A stretch of 64,000 bases of DNA, taken from the NCBI GenBank assembly GCA_017962965.1, contig JAGCUI010000026.1, forward strand, positions 1-64,000. The letters run 5' to 3'. Position 1 is the first letter of the stretch; the number at the start of each line of letters is the position of its first letter. A program made the position numbers and the translations under genes. The DNA is from Treponema sp. GTDB lineage: Bacteria; Spirochaetota; Spirochaetia; Treponematales; Treponemataceae. Shown here one piece after another: positions 61,485 through 64,000 of the stretch. The notes under the pieces were generated by a model, which was given only the letters and a program-made list of their open reading frames with translations, did no database searches and was not told the origin of the DNA.

Positions 61485-62765
61485 ATGGCAAATTATAAAT
61501 TCGAAACATTACAGTTACACGTTGGACAGGAACAGGCTGACCCTGCAACAGACAGCCGCGCAGTACCAATCTACCAGACAACATCTTATGTATTCCATAA
61601 TTCAAAGCATGCAGCTGACCGTTTTGGTCTTGCAGATGCCGGAAACATTTATGGACGTCTTACAAACTCAACACAGGACGTTCTTGAAAAACGTGTTGCA
61701 GCACTTGAAGGTGGTTCTGCTGCCCTTGCTGTTGCTTCTGGTGCCGCAGCAATTACTTACACAATCCAGGCACTTGCTGCAAACGGCGGACACATTGTTG
61801 CCCAGAAAACAATTTACGGTGGAAGTTACAATCTTCTTTCACACACACTCCCACAGTACGGAGTTACAACAACTTTCGTAGATGCACACAATCTTTCAGA
61901 AGTTGAAGGTGCAATCAAAGAAAACACAAGAGCAATCTATCTTGAAACTTTGGGAAATCCAAACAGTGATATTCCTGATATCGATGCAATTGCAGAAATT
62001 GCACACAAGCACGGTCTTCCTGTAGTAGTTGATAATACTTTTGGAACACCATATCTTATCCGTCCGTTTGAACACGGTGCAGATATCGTAGTTCATTCAG
62101 CTACAAAATTCCTTGGCGGTCACGGAACAACACTTGGAGGAATCATCGTAGAAAGCGGTAAGTTCAATTACAAGGCAAGCGGAAAATATCCTCAGATTAC
62201 TGCACCTAACCCAAGCTACCATGGAGTTTCATTCTATGATGTTGTAGGACCAGCTGCCTTTGTAACTTACATCAGAGCAATTTTACTCCGCGATACAGGT
62301 GCTTCAATTTCTCCATTCAATGCTTTCTTACTTTTGCAGGGAATTGAAACTTTGAGTCTCCGTCTTGAACGTCATGCAGAAAATACAAAGAAGGTTGTAG
62401 AATTCTTGAGTAAGCATCCAAAGGTTGAAAAAGTAAATCACCCTTCTCTTGCAGATCATCCGGACCATGCCCTCTATCAGAAATATTTCCCAAACGGTGG
62501 TGCCTCAATCTTTACATTCAACATTAAAGGTGGCCGCGACGAAGCATGGAAGTTTATCGACAATCTTAAGATTTTCAGCCTGCTTGCAAATGTTGCAGAT
62601 GTTAAATCTTTGGTAATTCATCCGGCGTCTACAACTCACTCACAGCTTAATGATGAAGAATTAAAGGATCAGGGAATTGCACAAAACACAATCCGTCTTT
62701 CAATCGGAACAGAACATATCGACGATATTATTGCAGATTTGGAAAACGGATTTGCAGCAATCTAA
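61485..62765 (+). CDS. metY: O-acetylhomocysteine sulfhydrylase
   Basis: 426 residues, the length typical of the sulfhydrylase branch of the Cys/Met PLP family. It incorporates sulfide into O-acetylhomocysteine to give homocysteine, or the related aminocarboxypropyl transfer. PLP Lys208 lies in VVHSATKFLGGHG, the YGRLTNSTQDVLEKRVAALEGG and SGAAAITY blocks bind the cofactor phosphate, and SLVIHPASTTHSQL is the family C-terminal signature. It is under two operators and a leader peptide, and ends at a terminator overlapping dapL. Confidence 0.93.
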   Translation: MANYKFETLQLHVGQEQADPATDSRAVPIYQTTSYVFHNSKHAADRFGLADAGNIYGRLTNSTQDVLEKRVAALEGGSAALAVASGAAAITYTIQALAANGGHIVAQKTIYGGSYNLLSHTLPQYGVTTTFVDAHNLSEVEGAIKENTRAIYLETLGNPNSDIPDIDAIAEIAHKHGLPVVVDNTFGTPYLIRPFEHGADIVVHSATKFLGGHGTTLGGIIVESGKFNYKASGKYPQITAPNPSYHGVSFYDVVGPAAFVTYIRAILLRDTGASISPFNAFLLLQGIETLSLRLERHAENTKKVVEFLSKHPKVEKVNHPSLADHPDHALYQKYFPNGGASIFTFNIKGGRDEAWKFIDNLKIFSLLANVADVKSLVIHPASTTHSQLNDEELKDQGIAQNTIRLSIGTEHIDDIIADLENGFAAI

Positions 62766-62806
62766 AATATTTTACGAGAGAGTTTATTAAATTGTATCTC
62801 TTTTTG

Positions 62807-62839
62807 GTGTACTTCTATTTCTGGGAGTACACTTTTTTT
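62807..62839 (+). terminator. metY terminator
   Basis: GTGTACT (62807-62813) pairs with AGTACAC (62826-62832) and is followed by seven T residues. It overlaps the last codons of the convergent dapL gene. Confidence 0.8.
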
Positions 62840-64000
62840 ATACGCTCAATTGCTTCGATTGTTCTTTCACGGCTTCCAAAACCAGTAAGACGAAGATAGC
62901 CCTCGCCCATATTTCCAAAGCCGCTTCCCGGAGTTCCTACAACCTGACACTTTTCTAGTAATTCATCAAAGAAGCTCCAGCTTGTATAACCGGCAGGAAT
63001 CTGCATCCAGACATAAGGAGAATTTTTTCCACCGAATGCTTTAAAGCCAGCTTCTGTTACTCCTTCATAAATGAGCTTTGCATTTTCCCGGTAATAACTA
63101 AGATTTTCCTGAATCTGTTTTTGTCCTTCGTCTGAATAAATTGCTGCAGCTCCACACTGAGTAATGTAAGAAACCCCGTTGAACTTAGTTGACTGACGGC
63201 GCATCCAAAGAGCATTTAATTCAGTTCCATCAAAAACAAGCTCATGAGGAACAACAGTATAACCGCAGCGTAATCCTGTAAAGCCTGCAGTTTTAGAAAA
63301 CGATCTAAGTTCAATTGCACAAGTCTTTGCCCCAGGTATTTCATAAATTGATTTTGGAACATCACTTTCTGTAACAAAAGCTTCGTATGCAGAATCAAAT
63401 AAAATCAGGCTGTGATGTGCATTTGCATAATCAACCCATTTTTTAAGATAGCTTTTTGGAGCAACTGCACCAGTCGGGTTATTCGGAAAACATAGATAAA
63501 TTATATCTGCAACCTTGTCTGCTTCAGAAGGAATCTCTGGTAAAAATCCGTTTTCTGCAGAACACGGCATGATGATAATATTATCTTTTCGCCCGTTCAT
63601 AATGTTTGTGTCAATGTAAACAGGATAAACAGGATCACAGATTGCAACAGTGTTATCGGTAGCAAAAATATCTCCGATGTTTCCGCAGTCTGACTTAGCA
63701 CCGTCAGAAAGGAAAATCTCATCAAGCTCTAAATCAATCCCGCGCTTTTTATAATCCCATTCTAAAATCTTTTGGCGAACAAAATCATAACCCTGCTCAG
63801 GAGGATATCCGCGGAAGGTCTTTTCATCAGCCATCTCATCAACAGCCTTATGCATTGCATCAATTACAACAGGGCAAATCGGCTTTGTAACATCACCAAT
63901 AGAAATTTTTATAACATCACATCCGGGATGAGCTGCAATAAATTCGCGTGTCTTTTTATTAACAGTAGAAAAAAGATAACTCGCCTCTAAATCCAAAAAG
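62815..64000 (-). CDS. dapL: LL-diaminopimelate aminotransferase, 5' end beyond the window
   Basis: A PLP aminotransferase making LL-diaminopimelate directly from tetrahydrodipicolinate. 394 residues are visible. LEASYLFSTVNKKTREF at the start and FRGYPPEQGYDFVRQKI, DPVYPVYIDTNIMNG and the PLP lysine in RSFSKTAGFTGLRCGYTV mark the family. The frame is open to the window edge, and comparison with the family suggests roughly a dozen N-terminal residues lie outside; the TTG at 63996 is not a credible start. Confidence 0.9.
   Translation of the reverse strand, partial: FLDLEASYLFSTVNKKTREFIAAHPGCDVIKISIGDVTKPICPVVIDAMHKAVDEMADEKTFRGYPPEQGYDFVRQKILEWDYKKRGIDLELDEIFLSDGAKSDCGNIGDIFATDNTVAICDPVYPVYIDTNIMNGRKDNIIIMPCSAENGFLPEIPSEADKVADIIYLCFPNNPTGAVAPKSYLKKWVDYANAHHSLILFDSAYEAFVTESDVPKSIYEIPGAKTCAIELRSFSKTAGFTGLRCGYTVVPHELVFDGTELNALWMRRQSTKFNGVSYITQCGAAAIYSDEGQKQIQENLSYYRENAKLIYEGVTEAGFKAFGGKNSPYVWMQIPAGYTSWSFFDELLEKCQVVGTPGSGFGNMGEGYLRLTGFGSRERTIEAIERIKKVYSQK

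Overview
The window looks like a chromosomal segment of a Treponema-like spirochaete. The evidence is low-GC DNA, a dnaG-rpoD pair followed by a zinc-ribbon coiled-coil gene, an RNase P RNA gene, a TPR-mreBCD-mrdA-rodA shape operon, an Rnf complex, type III glutamine synthetase, an LL-diaminopimelate aminotransferase and many dispersed GC-rich palindromes. The genus assignment is inference from gene content; no search was run.

Layout. Positions 1-3.5 kb are an eroded accessory patch: the end of an IS3-type transposase, a gene truncated by that IS, a decayed Fic-family gene, a DUF-like protein, and a UPF0175 antitoxin with a broken PIN toxin. Positions 3.5-9.4 kb hold an AgrA/AgrC-like two-component system and two half-ABC exporters, with a LytTR-type direct repeat between them and exact 44-bp repeats flanking the exporters. 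Positions 9.4-15.6 kb hold apbE divergent from rnfCDGEAB. Positions 15.8-28 kb hold housekeeping metabolism: purine permease, thrC, a lipoprotein, alr, folC, trpS, a CCA/poly(A) enzyme, aroH and a glycogen synthase. Positions 28.1-28.3 kb hold tRNA-Thr and tRNA-Tyr. Positions 28.4-42.3 kb hold an MBL hydrolase, mltG, dnaG, rpoD, rnpB and the rod-shape operon.

Positions 42.4-61.2 kb are the most interesting part, a minus-strand nitrogen-assimilation regulon: purF, gltD, gltB, asnB, an Amt-PII fusion and glnA(III), interspersed with a GGDEF protein, a GH36 alpha-galactosidase and an orphan PstS-like lipoprotein. Five separate transcription units (purF, gltBD, asnB, amt, glnA) each have a consensus promoter. 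In each, 9-13 nt past the -10 box, lies a small hairpin with a six-base loop of the form A-A-W-G-R-N whose 3' arm is the foot of an intrinsic terminator. gltB and glnA carry two such units in tandem, and amt carries a second, variant one. Six-base loops with A1 and G4 are the known target of ANTAR antiterminator proteins, so this looks like a coordinated nitrogen antitermination regulon. It uses single-hairpin attenuators placed at the very start of the transcript instead of the classic two-hairpin leader. The cognate ANTAR protein is not in the window.

Positions 61.2-62.8 kb carry a sulfur-assimilation gene (O-acetylhomocysteine sulfhydrylase) with two identical-geometry palindromic operators at its promoter and a 26-codon leader peptide ending in a Cys-Cys pair. 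The region over the Cys codons is complementary to the downstream Shine-Dalgarno, suggesting cysteine-responsive translational control. The window ends inside dapL.
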